This document shows positions 1 through 8,596 of a DNA stretch of 64,000 nucleotides, in pieces. Within the stretch, counting starts at the first letter, position 1. Each line of letters starts with the position of its first letter. The DNA comes from Sphingomonas sp. QA11 (GTDB lineage Bacteria; Pseudomonadota; Alphaproteobacteria; Sphingomonadales; Sphingomonadaceae). The stretch covers positions 3,500,501 to 3,564,500 of the forward strand of contig NZ_CP098774.1 in NCBI RefSeq assembly GCF_028473665.1. The letters are read 5' to 3'. The translations under genes and the position numbers were made by a program. The notes under the pieces were generated by a model. The model was not told the DNA's origin. It did not search any database and saw nothing but the letters and a program-made list of their open reading frames with translations.

Positions 1-2
1 AC

Positions 3-305
3 ATCCTGAACGAAAAGGTGCTCTCCGCGATCCTCGAGATCACGGTGCCGGTCGAGCGCACCGAGGAGATCATCCGCACCGTCTGGGCGGTCGAGAAGAG
101 GATCGATACGATCGTTGTGCTCGGCGTCGGCACGCGCTGCGACGAGGATGGCGAGGAGCGCGTGGTCGCCCCGATCCTGGAGAGCCTCGGCTACACGCTG
201 AAGCGCGCCAAGACCAATCTCGGCCTGGGCCGCCCGCAGATCCGCGAGCTTGCGCGCGAGAATGCCGAACCGGCCAGTCAAGCACAGGAGTCGGTCGCGG
301 CATGA
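3..305 (+). CDS. Conserved hypothetical protein, 5' end outside window
   Basis: The reading frame is open from the window edge (ILNEKVLSAILEITVPVERTEE...), so the true start is probably upstream; a GTG at 18 is only an internal candidate. I do not recognise the family. The visible part is a small mixed alpha/beta protein with a hydrophobic strand (TIVVLGVGTRC), one cysteine, and a charged C-terminal tail. Its TGA overlaps the ATG of the next gene as ATGA, so the two are probably translationally coupled and work together. No signal peptide or membrane segment is visible in the part present. Confidence 0.6.
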   Translation: MLNEKVLSAILEITVPVERTEEIIRTVWAVEKRIDTIVVLGVGTRCDEDGEERVVAPILESLGYTLKRAKTNLGLGRPQIRELARENAEPASQAQESVAA

Positions 306-985
306 CCAACACCCTTCACCGCTACGGCACCGCAGAAAGCTTCAAGGACGATTATGTGATCTTCGCGCTGCCCGCCAAGGGCGGCGCGCAGACGGGCGAC
401 CCCAAGCCGGCGTTGCGGCGCTTCCTGGAGATCGCGCTCGACTATAATCCGGTGAACATCGGCGACGCGATCCACGGCGGCGGCACGCGGCCGACCGAAC
501 ATAGCCACGCGATGGAGCATTTCGCCAGGCGCCCGACCAAGCCCGATTTCCAAAGGGTGATGGACGGCCTGGGCGAGCCGACGACCTATTCCGCCGTGTT
601 CGCGACACGCGAGGACGCGGAAGCATTCGTCCAGCGAATCGTCGAGGAGGACCTCGGCCTCAGCATCAACATCTCCTCCTCGATCGAGAATGCCCAGAAT
701 TGCTGCAAGGCGGCCGGCATCACTCGGCACAGCGTCGGCTATTCGCTCGGCTTCGAGGGCATTCAGGACAATGCGCCGAACCGCCATGTGCTCGCCCTGT
801 CGACCATGTGCGGCCACGGCATGATCAGCCAGTCGCTCGCCAAGAAGATGATCGACATGGTCAAGGAGAACCGCGCCTCGCCCGACAAGGTGACGGCGGC
901 GCTGAGCCGTTTCTGCTCGTGCGGCATCTTCAACCCGGTGCGCGCCAGACGGATCATCGAAGAGGCGCGCAAGAAGACCTTCTAG
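302..985 (+). CDS. Cysteine-containing conserved hypothetical protein (227 aa)
   Basis: The product is soluble with no signal peptide. I cannot name the family. The middle (about 93-125, TTYSAVFATREDAEAFVQ then LGLSINISSS) looks like a ferredoxin-like alpha/beta fold. Cysteines cluster in the second half: C134-C135, C170 in a CGHGM segment, and C205-x-C207 followed by GIFNPVRARRIIE. Such an arrangement could bind a metal or an Fe-S cluster, but this is inference. It is coupled to the preceding gene by an ATGA overlap and followed by a small gene 20 bp downstream, forming a likely three-gene unit. Confidence 0.7.
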   Translation: MTNTLHRYGTAESFKDDYVIFALPAKGGAQTGDPKPALRRFLEIALDYNPVNIGDAIHGGGTRPTEHSHAMEHFARRPTKPDFQRVMDGLGEPTTYSAVFATREDAEAFVQRIVEEDLGLSINISSSIENAQNCCKAAGITRHSVGYSLGFEGIQDNAPNRHVLALSTMCGHGMISQSLAKKMIDMVKENRASPDKVTAALSRFCSCGIFNPVRARRIIEEARKKTF

Positions 986-1005
986 TCCCCGATGGAGCAA
1001 CCATT

Positions 1006-1311
1006 GTGACGACCCAAGCCATGGACCCATGGTCCGACACCAAGCAATCCGCCGCCGGACGCGGCGCCAGAGCGCCGATCGGCGTCGGCGAAGGAACGAT
1101 CCCGGCCGGGCGCTCCGGCCGTACCCGGCTCTGCTATGTTCATCCCGACCTGGTCAGGGACGCCCGCGACCGGCTGCGCGCGCAGACCGCGGATTGCGTG
1201 ATGGAGACCCTCGGCATCAGCGTGAACACCTGGGTCAAGATGCGCGACGGCAAGCCGATCCGCATGTCGGTCGCCGAGCGGTTCGTTCAGCGGGTCGGCG
1301 CCTCACGCTGA
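1006..1311 (+). CDS. Small hypothetical protein, possible helix-turn-helix
   Basis: A GTG at 1006 is preceded by GGAG at 993-996, about nine bases away, so I prefer it to the ATG at 1021. The product has 101 residues: a basic, low-complexity N-terminal part, then a compact helical C-terminal half (LVRDARDRLRA, ETLGISVNTWVKM, SVAERFVQRV). The segment around LGISVNTWVKM could be a helix-turn-helix, so it may be a small DNA-binding protein, but no family match is claimed. It lies 20 bp after the cysteine-containing gene and is probably co-transcribed. Confidence 0.55.
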   Translation: MTTQAMDPWSDTKQSAAGRGARAPIGVGEGTIPAGRSGRTRLCYVHPDLVRDARDRLRAQTADCVMETLGISVNTWVKMRDGKPIRMSVAERFVQRVGASR

Positions 1312-1352
1312 TCCGCCGTGGGGCGGATCGCTGCGCAGGGCGGCATCGGCGT

Positions 1353-2483
1353 TCAGTCCACCACGTCTTCGTAGCGCGGATCGAGATCGACGGCGCGATC
1401 CGCATCGGCATCCGCCCGGCGGATGTCGCCCTGCCGACGCAACAACAGGCTGCGGTTATAATAGCCGCGCGCCGCATTCGGCGCATAGCGCACCGCCCGG
1501 TCCAGATCGGCAATGGCGCCAGCAAGCTCTCCCTTGCGCTCCCGTGACAGGCCACGATTGAGCCAGGCGATGGCAAGCCGCGGCGACACCTCGATCGCCC
1601 GGTCGAATGCCGCGATCGCGCCGTCGACATCGCCACGCCACGCCAGCGAGAGTCCATCAGCCACCTGCGCCGCCGCGCGTCCGGCGGGGCCCGGCGCAGC
1701 CGGATCGACCAGTTTCCCGCACGCACCGAGATCGCGGCCCGGATCATCCACCGTGCACGCATTCCAGTCGCCGCGTCGCGCGCGCTTCGACACCATCCGG
1801 GCCCGCGCCCCGGCCTTGCCGCTCGATCCGCTTACCCGCGTCCCGGTGACCACGATATTCGCATCGGCGGAATCTTCCACCACCGGAGCGGACGGCGCCG
1901 CGGCCGCGGGAGGCGGAGCGGCCACAGGTGCGGCGAGGAATGCGCTTTCCGCCCGCGCGGAAGCGGCGCTGCGTTTCATTTCCATCGGCGGCGGCGGTGG
2001 GGGTGGCGGTGGCGGTGGCGGCGCAACATCGGCCTTCACCGTTGGTAATATGGGAGGCGCCGCCGGAACATTCGCGCCCGCCGAAAGCGACCCGGTTGGC
2101 TTGCCTCGAGGCGTGACGACCGGCGGCGCAATATCGGCCGCGACCGGCAAGGGCGGCCCGGGGGGCGAAGCGGGTGCGGGCCGGGATGGCACGTCCACAG
2201 GCGATGGCGCCTGCGTATCGCTGGCAAACCGGGGACTTGTCGTCATCCAGACCGGCACGCCCACCACCGCGACCAGCGCGACGGTGACCAGCGCTCCCAT
2301 ACGGGGGCCGCCGATCCACGACCGTCGCGGCGGCGTTGCCGGGCGCGGCGGATCGACGGCGCGCGGGGGGCCGGTGGCCGCATCGAACCGCTGCATCGCC
2401 GCCTCGATCGCCGAATCCCGGGCGGCGGGCCTTGGCGGCGGTGGGTCGGGCAGCGAAGCCGAGAGGTCGCTATCGGGCTCCAT
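1353..2483 (-). CDS. Proline-rich single-pass membrane protein with C-terminal TPR repeats
   Basis: The 376-residue protein has a cytoplasmic proline-rich N-terminus (1-60), one membrane helix (about 63-80, ALVTVALVAVVGVPVW), a long Pro/Ala-rich periplasmic linker with an uninterrupted proline run near 155-166, and two or three tetratricopeptide repeats at about 270-370 (GDVDGAIAAFDRAIEVSP is one). Residues 209-217 read NIVVTGTRV, the same motif as in the VWA protein upstream. It is the last gene of a sigma factor / VWA / TPR unit. The topology resembles an anti-sigma or energy-transducer protein, but no anti-sigma domain is recognisable and the function is unknown. Confidence 0.8.
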   Translation of the reverse strand: MEPDSDLSASLPDPPPPRPAARDSAIEAAMQRFDAATGPPRAVDPPRPATPPRRSWIGGPRMGALVTVALVAVVGVPVWMTTSPRFASDTQAPSPVDVPSRPAPASPPGPPLPVAADIAPPVVTPRGKPTGSLSAGANVPAAPPILPTVKADVAPPPPPPPPPPPPMEMKRSAASARAESAFLAAPVAAPPPAAAAPSAPVVEDSADANIVVTGTRVSGSSGKAGARARMVSKRARRGDWNACTVDDPGRDLGACGKLVDPAAPGPAGRAAAQVADGLSLAWRGDVDGAIAAFDRAIEVSPRLAIAWLNRGLSRERKGELAGAIADLDRAVRYAPNAARGYYNRSLLLRRQGDIRRADADADRAVDLDPRYEDVVD

Positions 2484-2606
2484 TCACGGCGCCCCGTCTG
2501 CGGCACGGATCGCATGGAAACCCGCCACTGGCCCGAGGCAATGAGGAGACGAAAGCAACATCTGCCGGCCTTATAGCCTCAATTGCCGACGGGTCGAATG
2601 GCGATC

Positions 2607-2637
2607 GGGTGCGGCGGCAGCGCCTGACGCCGCACCC
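2607..2637 (-). terminator. Strong hairpin after the VWA gene
   Basis: A perfect 10-bp GC-rich stem (GGGTGCGGCG / CGCCGCACCC) with an 11-base loop begins 7 bases past the stop codon of the VWA gene on the minus strand. No U-run follows, so it may attenuate rather than stop transcription into the TPR gene, or protect the upstream mRNA. Confidence 0.5.
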
Positions 2638-2643
2638 CCTTGC

Positions 2644-4416
2644 CTATCGCCGCAACTGGGCCAGCGCCCCGGCCGACCTGGCCGCCCGGACGAGCTGGAC
2701 GAACTCGGTGCGATAGCCGAAATCATCCTCGCCCCGCGCGGCCGTGACGATCCGCAGCACATCGTCATAGCTCATCGAGCCGTTATATTTGCCACCGCGA
2801 AGCAGTTCGGCAAACGCCGCGACCCCGGTCGCGAACCGTGCTTCCCGCGGCGCATCCTCGAACCGGGCAACCTCCGACGTTCGGTCGATCGGGGTCGAGA
2901 TCAGCCGGCTCGTGTCGGATTTCGGCAGCTTGTAGCGGATCCTGACGAAACCATATTCGCCGCCGCGCGCTGACGCCGCAACTGGTGCGGGCCGTGCATA
3001 GCGCAGATCGCCAATGGCGCGCGGACCACCCACCGGCACGATCTCGTAAATCGCGGTGACCGTCTGGCCCGATCCGACATCGCCCGCATCGACCTTGTCA
3101 TTGTCGAAATCCTCGCGGTTGAGCATGCGCGTTTCATACCCGATCAGGCGATATTCGGCGACGGTCGCCGGGTTGAACTCGACCTGGATCTTCACGTCCT
3201 TGGCGATCGGGAACAGGGTCGAGGTCGCCTCGTCCACCAGCGTCTTCCGCGCCTCGCCGATCGTATCGATATACGCGGCCGCGCCATTGCCGTTCTGCGC
3301 CAGCGTTTGCATCATCGCGTCATTGTAATTGCCCATGCCGAAACCGAGCACCGAGAGGAACACCCCCTTGCCGCGCTCGCGTTCGATATAACCCTTCAGC
3401 TCTTCCTGATTGGTGATGCCGACATTGAAATCGCCGTCGGTCGCCAGGATGACTCGGTTGACACCCTTCGCATCGAAATTGCTTTCGGCGAGTGCATAGG
3501 CCTGGCGGATCCCCTCGGCCCCCGCCGTGCTCCCGCCCGCGCCAAGCCGATCGATCACCCCGAGAATCCGGCCCTTTTCGCTCGCCCGGGTCGGCTCGAG
3601 CGCGGTGCCGGCCGAGCCGGCATAGGTGACGATCGACACCCGGTCATCGGCATCGAGCTGGTCGAGCAGCAGCGCCAGCGACTGCTTCACCAGCGGCAGC
3701 TTGTTGGGCGCGTTCATCGACCCCGAGGTATCGATCAGGAAGACGAGATTGGCGCGCGGCCTGGTCGCGCGCTGGAGCTCATAACCCCGGATGCCGATGC
3801 GGACGAGCTTGCGCCCGGCCGTCCAGGGGCTGGGGAAGACAGCGACATTGGTACTGAACGGCTGGTCCGCCGAACGTGCTGCCGCATAGCTGTAGGGGAA
3901 ATAATTGACCATCTCCTCCGTCCGCACCGCCGCCGGCTGGGGCAGGAGGTTCTGGTTGAGCGAGGCACGGACGAAGGAATAGGACGCGGTGTCGACATCG
4001 ATCGAGAAGGTCGAGACCGGATCTTCCCGCACGACCTTGAAGGGGTTCTGGGAAGTAGCGGTGAACTTGTCGCGCCCGACATCCTGATAATAGGGCATCG
4101 GCATGCCAGGTTCGGGCGCGATCCGCGCCAGATAGCTCTGCGGCGCCATCATCTTGCCGGTCACGATCATGGACGGCGGCGGCGGCGGGGCGGGCGGCGG
4201 TGGAGCAGGTACCGCCATCGCGACATCAGCGGCGACTTCGGCCCGCGCGGCAGTCTGCTGGTGCACACGCGTTCCGGTGACGACGATATTATCATCCGCC
4301 AGCGCGGCGGGCGGGGCGGCGGTCTCGATGCCGGACCTCGCGCACGAGGCGAGGAGCATGACGGTCACGCCGATAGCGATGGCGGGGTGCTGGCGGGACA
4401 TGTATTGGCGGGGCAT
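2644..4416 (-). CDS. VWA-domain lipoprotein (YfbK-like)
   Basis: The 590-residue protein starts with a lipoprotein signal (IGVTVMLLASC; Cys25 is the lipidation site). DDNIVVTGTRV follows at 41-51, then a proline-rich stretch with a second IVTG, a YfbK-type N-terminal region (KVVREDPVSTFSIDVDTASY, about 128-146), and a von Willebrand A domain with an intact metal-dependent adhesion motif (DTSGSMN), followed by the C-terminal region typical of this family. The ATG at 4416 has AGGGAGA upstream. VWA proteins of this type often lie beside ECF sigma factors, as here. The molecular role is unknown; a part in envelope stress or assembly is inference. Confidence 0.88.
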   Translation of the reverse strand: MPRQYMSRQHPAIAIGVTVMLLASCARSGIETAAPPAALADDNIVVTGTRVHQQTAARAEVAADVAMAVPAPPPPAPPPPPSMIVTGKMMAPQSYLARIAPEPGMPMPYYQDVGRDKFTATSQNPFKVVREDPVSTFSIDVDTASYSFVRASLNQNLLPQPAAVRTEEMVNYFPYSYAAARSADQPFSTNVAVFPSPWTAGRKLVRIGIRGYELQRATRPRANLVFLIDTSGSMNAPNKLPLVKQSLALLLDQLDADDRVSIVTYAGSAGTALEPTRASEKGRILGVIDRLGAGGSTAGAEGIRQAYALAESNFDAKGVNRVILATDGDFNVGITNQEELKGYIERERGKGVFLSVLGFGMGNYNDAMMQTLAQNGNGAAAYIDTIGEARKTLVDEATSTLFPIAKDVKIQVEFNPATVAEYRLIGYETRMLNREDFDNDKVDAGDVGSGQTVTAIYEIVPVGGPRAIGDLRYARPAPVAASARGGEYGFVRIRYKLPKSDTSRLISTPIDRTSEVARFEDAPREARFATGVAAFAELLRGGKYNGSMSYDDVLRIVTAARGEDDFGYRTEFVQLVRAARSAGALAQLRR

Positions 4417-4533
4417 TGGGGGACTCTCCCTGGTGACAGCGGCGCACGATCGTCCGCATGTCCCTTCGACGCCCCTCCCCGGGATATCCTTGGGCCCGGT
4501 TGAAAATATTTCTTCGAATGCCGCCCGTGCCGT

Positions 4534-5079
4534 TCAGCCGCCTTCGGCCCGGTCGGTGGCAAGCAGCCGCCGTACCTCGTGCATCCGCCACGATATGGTC
4601 GATTCAGCCACGCCCAGTATCTCGGCCGCCTCGGCATGGCTGAGCTGCTGTCCCGCCACGAGCACCACCGCATCGCGATAGCCCGGCTTGAGCCGGGCGA
4701 TGGCGCTCTTCATCCACATCGCATCGTGGAGATCGCGCCCGTCCGGCCCGCGCGTCAGCCCGGTCAGCACGCCGAGCCGCTCCGTAAAGCCGAGAAAGGA
4801 GCGGCGCCGGCGCTTCTGGTCGCGGCAGGCGTTGACCACGATGCCGCACAGCCAGGTGGTGAACCTCGCTTCGCCGCGGAACCCGCCGATCTTCTCGACC
4901 AACGTGCAGCAGACATCCTGCGCGATATCGTCCGCATCGGCACGCGATCCGGTCAATTGCCAGGCCAGGCCGTGGATCCGGTTGTAATGCCGTTGCAGCA
5001 GCAGGCCGAAGGCATCGCGATCACCGCCCATGGCGGCGGCGATCAGGTCGACGTCAGGATCGTCCCCCGTATCCGCCAT
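4534..5079 (-). CDS. RNA polymerase ECF sigma factor
   Basis: The 181-residue protein shows sigma region 2 ([46 protein letters not shown]) and region 4 with its helix-turn-helix ([28 protein letters not shown]). Length and layout fit the ECF class. It heads the minus-strand unit with the VWA lipoprotein and the TPR membrane protein, which probably act in the same regulatory circuit. No classical anti-sigma gene is adjacent. The start codon has no clear Shine-Dalgarno sequence; instead a 9-bp hairpin ends six bases before it. Confidence 0.9.
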   Translation of the reverse strand: MADTGDDPDVDLIAAAMGGDRDAFGLLLQRHYNRIHGLAWQLTGSRADADDIAQDVCCTLVEKIGGFRGEARFTTWLCGIVVNACRDQKRRRRSFLGFTERLGVLTGLTRGPDGRDLHDAMWMKSAIARLKPGYRDAVVLVAGQQLSHAEAAEILGVAESTISWRMHEVRRLLATDRAEGG

Positions 5080-5085
5080 GAGTCA

Positions 5086-5111
5086 GCGCCGGCCGCCATA
5101 CGGGCCGGCGC
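5086..5111 (-). promoter_or_regulatory. Hairpin immediately upstream of the sigma factor start
   Basis: GCGCCGGCC (5086-5094) pairs perfectly with GGCCGGCGC (5103-5111) around an 8-base loop. On the minus strand the stem ends six bases before the sigma factor ATG and takes the place of a ribosome binding site. It may limit translation, or it may be a terminator for the SDR gene that ends at 5241. Confidence 0.4.
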
Positions 5112-5240
5112 GCATGCGCATGACTGTCGCCGTATCTCCCACAGGCCGCTCTGTGCATCATTCGCGCCCATGATGCCATCGCGGACCGGCGCCCCACACC
5201 TTCCGCTCGGGAAAGCGGGAGCGGATCGGCGGCATTTCCT

Positions 5241-6134
5241 TCACTCCACCAGGGCGGTTTCCGTCGATGCCATGCCGGCGCTCGCGACCTCGCGCTCGGC
5301 CTGGACGAAGCCATATTCGGGGACGATCTCGCCCGCCCGGTCGGAGATGATGTTCCAATGGGCGACCACCTGCTCGCCGGCATCCCCCGTACCGCCGATA
5401 TGCCGCCCCTGCGACAAGGTGACGCTCGCCCGCGCGAAATGACCGGCGCCCGCGCAGAGGATCGCGCGGGTGGGCGCATCCTCGCCGACGAGCGCGAGCA
5501 GCCCCGGGCTCACCAGCGCCGGGTCGAGCAGGTCGAGGCTAGTGTCGGGCAAGACGCCATGAGTCATCCGGGTGGCGGCAGTCGGCGCGAGGCAGTTCAC
5601 GCGGATGCCGTATTTCTCGCCCTCGATCGCCAGGGTCTGCATCAGCCCGACCAGCGCCATCTTGGCGGCGCCATAATTGGCCTGGCCGAAATTGCCGTAC
5701 AGGCCGGACGAAGACGTCGTCATGATCACGCGGCCGTGGCGCTGCTCGCGCATGATCTCCCACACCGCCTTGGTGCAGATCGCCGCGCCCATCAGGTGAA
5801 CGTCGATCACGATGCGGAAATCGTCGAGGCTCATCTTCGCGAAGCTCTTGTCGCGCAGGATGCCGGCATTGTTCACCAGAATGTCGATCCGGCCCCAATG
5901 GTCCATCACCCGGGCGACCATCGCGGCGACCGCCGCCTCGTCGGTGACCGATCCGGCGACGGCAAGCGCCTCGCCGCCGGTGGCGGCGATCTCCGCGGCA
6001 ACGGTCTCCGCTGCCTGCTGTGCCACATCGTTGACCACCACCCTAGCTCCGTGGCGCGCCAGAAACAGGGCATGCGCCCGGCCCAATCCGCCGCCGGCCC
6101 CGGTTACGATCGCGACGCGTCCTTGCAGTGACAT
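5241..6134 (-). CDS. SDR family oxidoreductase (MFE-type 3-hydroxyacyl dehydrogenase-like)
   Basis: A short-chain dehydrogenase of 297 residues. It has the NAD(P) motif TGAGGGLG (11-18), NNAG (88-91), the catalytic serine region TTSSSG, and Y154-x3-K158 (YGAAK). The N-terminal GRVAIVTGAGGGLGRAHA followed by VVVNDVA resembles the dehydrogenase domain of peroxisomal-type multifunctional enzymes, which oxidise 3-hydroxyacyl-CoA or hydroxysteroid substrates. The start at 6134 is supported by GGGAGGAA just upstream. It probably supplies a dehydrogenase step for the esterase / acyl-CoA synthetase cluster to its right. The substrate is unknown. Confidence 0.85.
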   Translation of the reverse strand: MSLQGRVAIVTGAGGGLGRAHALFLARHGARVVVNDVAQQAAETVAAEIAATGGEALAVAGSVTDEAAVAAMVARVMDHWGRIDILVNNAGILRDKSFAKMSLDDFRIVIDVHLMGAAICTKAVWEIMREQRHGRVIMTTSSSGLYGNFGQANYGAAKMALVGLMQTLAIEGEKYGIRVNCLAPTAATRMTHGVLPDTSLDLLDPALVSPGLLALVGEDAPTRAILCAGAGHFARASVTLSQGRHIGGTGDAGEQVVAHWNIISDRAGEIVPEYGFVQAEREVASAGMASTETALVE

Positions 6135-6184
6135 CTGACTGTTCCTCCCTCTTGACCTGCGTTCGTCGCTAGCTCGATTCATAT

Positions 6185-6206
6185 TCACTCTCAAGCTAGT
6201 TAGTGT
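6185..6206. promoter_or_regulatory. Candidate TetR operator upstream of the SDR gene
   Basis: TCACTCTC at 6185-6192 and AGTGT at 6202-6206 form an imperfect inverted repeat (CACT...AGTG) 51-72 bases upstream of the SDR start. The half-site TCACTCTC recurs exactly in the repeat upstream of the TonB receptor at 13953. The TetR gene lies between the two sites. Confidence 0.4.
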
Positions 6207-6261
6207 CTTTTATGTGTAACATCCGCTGATGCGGCCGGCGGGAATCACCTTCATCACGCCG

Positions 6262-6957
6262 TCAGAACGGCTCTTTTCCCGAATGCTGGCGGCACAATTC
6301 CAGGAAGCCGGCGGCCATGAACGACGCCATGCGATCCTTGACGGCAACAAAATCGTCCGACTTGCAGATGCCGCCGGAAAGCTTGTCGATACGCCCGGTG
6401 CGCGCCAGCGTGAGCATCAGGGCGCCAGTCACGAAATGATAGCCCCAGAAGATATCCTGCTCGCTGCAATCGGGCAGCGCCTTTTTCAGCAATCCGATCA
6501 GGCGCAGCACGACCGGATCGAAATGCTCGTCCATCAGTTCGGCACCCCATTGGGGTGCGTTCGCCACCTGGGCGCCAAGCGCGGCATAATTCTTCCAGCC
6601 CTCCCCGCCCTCGATATAGAGGTCGAGATCGGTATCGAGGAAAGCGCGCAGCGCCCCCGCGACACTCGGCTTGCCCTGGGTCGCCACGTCATATTCGTCG
6701 AGCGCCTTCATGCGCCGCTCACTCGTCACCACGGCGCGGCGGGCGAAGACGGCGTCGAAAAGCTTCTTCTTGTCCTCGAAATAGTAATTGAGCAGCGTGT
6801 GGTGGACGCCGACGCGTTTCGCGACATCCTTCAGCGTCACGCCGTAAAGGCCGTGCTGCGAGAAGAGATATTCGGCCGCGTCGAGGATCTGCTCCATCGT
6901 CTCGGCACGCTGTTCCGCCTTGGTGTTGCGTCGGCGGGGTTTCACGTCTTCGGGCAA
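6262..6957 (-). CDS. TetR family transcriptional regulator
   Basis: The 231-residue protein has an N-terminal TetR helix-turn-helix (ILDAAEYLFSQHGLYGVTLK, then KRVGVHHTLLNYYFEDKKKL) after a basic leader. The C-terminal ligand domain is all-helical and resembles regulators of fatty-acid or aromatic catabolism. The start at 6957 is TTG with AAAGG upstream; a GTG four codons later is an alternative. It sits inside the receptor / esterase / acyl-CoA synthetase cluster and is the likely local repressor of that cluster, responding to a substrate or CoA ester. The effector is unknown. Confidence 0.85.
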   Translation of the reverse strand: MPEDVKPRRRNTKAEQRAETMEQILDAAEYLFSQHGLYGVTLKDVAKRVGVHHTLLNYYFEDKKKLFDAVFARRAVVTSERRMKALDEYDVATQGKPSVAGALRAFLDTDLDLYIEGGEGWKNYAALGAQVANAPQWGAELMDEHFDPVVLRLIGLLKKALPDCSEQDIFWGYHFVTGALMLTLARTGRIDKLSGGICKSDDFVAVKDRMASFMAAGFLELCRQHSGKEPF

Positions 6958-7012
6958 TGAGGGCCTTTCTGTCTTGGCGCGACCAGCGCCGAACCGGCGA
7001 CCGGACCCCGGC

Positions 7013-8596
7013 TCACGCGCTGCCGTATTCGGATCTCAGGCGTATCTTGTCGATCTTGCCGGTCGACGCCAGAGGCATGTGCTGAAGGCGCACGATCGCA
7101 TCGGGGATCCACCAAGGCGCGACCCGCCCTTTCAGGGGTGCCAGCAGCGCTTCGTCGCTAATTCCCTGTCGATCGCGCATCTCCACCAGCAGGATCGGGC
7201 GCTCGCCCCATTTATCGTCCTGCCGCCCGATTACCGCGGCCAGCGACACCTCCGGCAGCGCGCCGACCACGGCTTCGATCTCGGCCGGGTTGATCCACTC
7301 GCCGCCCGACTTGATCAGGTCCTTGGCCCGGCCGGTGATGATCAGATTGCCGTCCATGTCGATCCGCGCGAGATCGCCGGTCCCGAACCAGCCATCGGCA
7401 TCGGTCGCGCTCTGCTCCTGGCCGAAATAGCGCTCGACCACCGCCGCGCCGCGCACGCGCAGATGCCCCTCCGGCCCGCGCTGTTCAGGCAAGGCGTTTC
7501 CTTCCGCATCGACCAGCAACAGATCAACCCCGATCGCGGGACGCCCCGCCAGGGCGGCGGACCGGGCCGGATCATTGGGCGGGGAGACGGTGCCCGAGGG
7601 CGACAATTCGGTCATCCCCCAGCTCGTCTGTACCGTCACGCCGAGCCGGCGCTCGATACGCTCCATCAGCGCTGGCGCCAGCGGAGCACCGCCCATGATG
7701 ATTCGCTGGAGCGTCGGCACCTCTTCGCCGGTGGCCTCGAGGTGGTCGAGCAGCCCGAGCCAGACGGTCGGCACGCCCACCGCGATCGTCACCCCTTCAG
7801 CGACGATCAGACGCGCCAGGCTCGCGCCGTCAGTCCGCCTTCCGGGCAGCACCAGCTTCGCGCCGGCCGCGGGCACCGCGAAGGGCAGTCCCCAGGCATT
7901 GGCGTGGAACATCGGCACGACGACCAGCGCGCTGTCCTTGGCGGAGATCGCCATGACGTCCGCCTGCAGCAGCCGCAACGTGTGCAGGAAGCTCGACCGG
8001 TGTGTGTAGGTGACCCCCTTGGGCGCGCCCGTGGTGCCGGAAGTGAAGCAAAGGCCGCAGGGCGCGGTTTCGTCGAAGCCTCCCCAGGACACGGTCGGGG
8101 ACGCGTCGGCGATCAGCGGTTCGAGTTCGACGACGCGCGCGGTCCCCGCCACGCCCTGGCCGGGCCCGTCGATCACCAGTACGTACTCGATCGCCCGCAC
8201 CCGCTCGGCGATCTGGCTGGCGAGCGGCATCAGGTCGGCGCTCGCGACCAGCATCCGCGCGCCCGACTGCTCGACCATCGAGGCAAGCTGCGCGCCGGTC
8301 AGCCGCGGGTTGAGCGTATGGCAGACCGCCCCCATGCCCATGACGGCATACCAGGTCTCGACATGCGCCTGGCTGTTCCACGCCAGCGTGGCGATTCTGT
8401 CCCCCGCCCGCGCGCCAAACCCGTCGAGCACCGCCGACACGCGCCTGCTGCGCGCCTGTAACTCGCCATAGCCGATCCGGGCGATCCGCCCATCTTCGCA
8501 GGCAGTCACCACCTCGCGGCGAGGATGCCATTTGGCTGCATGTTCCAGAAACTTGTCGAGCGTCAGGTCGAAAGGCTGCATTTCACCGTCGATCAT
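7013..8596 (-). CDS. Acyl-CoA synthetase (AMP-forming, long-chain-fatty-acid--CoA ligase-like)
   Basis: The 527-residue ANL-superfamily enzyme activates a carboxylate to its CoA thioester through an acyl-adenylate. The phosphate-binding loop TSGTTGAPKG is at about 185-194. Further hallmarks are the adenylate motif SWGMTELSP, the hinge region DLIKSGGEWINPAEIE, and the C-terminal lysine motif STGKIDK. The start at 8596 overlaps the esterase stop as ATGA, so the two are translationally coupled. The acid released by the esterase is the natural candidate substrate. Chain length or ring preference cannot be read from the sequence. Confidence 0.9.
   Translation of the reverse strand: MIDGEMQPFDLTLDKFLEHAAKWHPRREVVTACEDGRIARIGYGELQARSRRVSAVLDGFGARAGDRIATLAWNSQAHVETWYAVMGMGAVCHTLNPRLTGAQLASMVEQSGARMLVASADLMPLASQIAERVRAIEYVLVIDGPGQGVAGTARVVELEPLIADASPTVSWGGFDETAPCGLCFTSGTTGAPKGVTYTHRSSFLHTLRLLQADVMAISAKDSALVVVPMFHANAWGLPFAVPAAGAKLVLPGRRTDGASLARLIVAEGVTIAVGVPTVWLGLLDHLEATGEEVPTLQRIIMGGAPLAPALMERIERRLGVTVQTSWGMTELSPSGTVSPPNDPARSAALAGRPAIGVDLLLVDAEGNALPEQRGPEGHLRVRGAAVVERYFGQEQSATDADGWFGTGDLARIDMDGNLIITGRAKDLIKSGGEWINPAEIEAVVGALPEVSLAAVIGRQDDKWGERPILLVEMRDRQGISDEALLAPLKGRVAPWWIPDAIVRLQHMPLASTGKIDKIRLRSEYGSA

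Noticed and set aside
1986-2026. GGCGGT-rich run that looks like a simple repeat
   Set aside because: It encodes the proline run of the TPR membrane protein in frame and needs no separate explanation.
4579-5442. Long plus-strand open frame over the sigma factor gene
   Set aside because: It is antisense to well-supported genes (ECF sigma factor and SDR) and reflects GC-rich codon bias.
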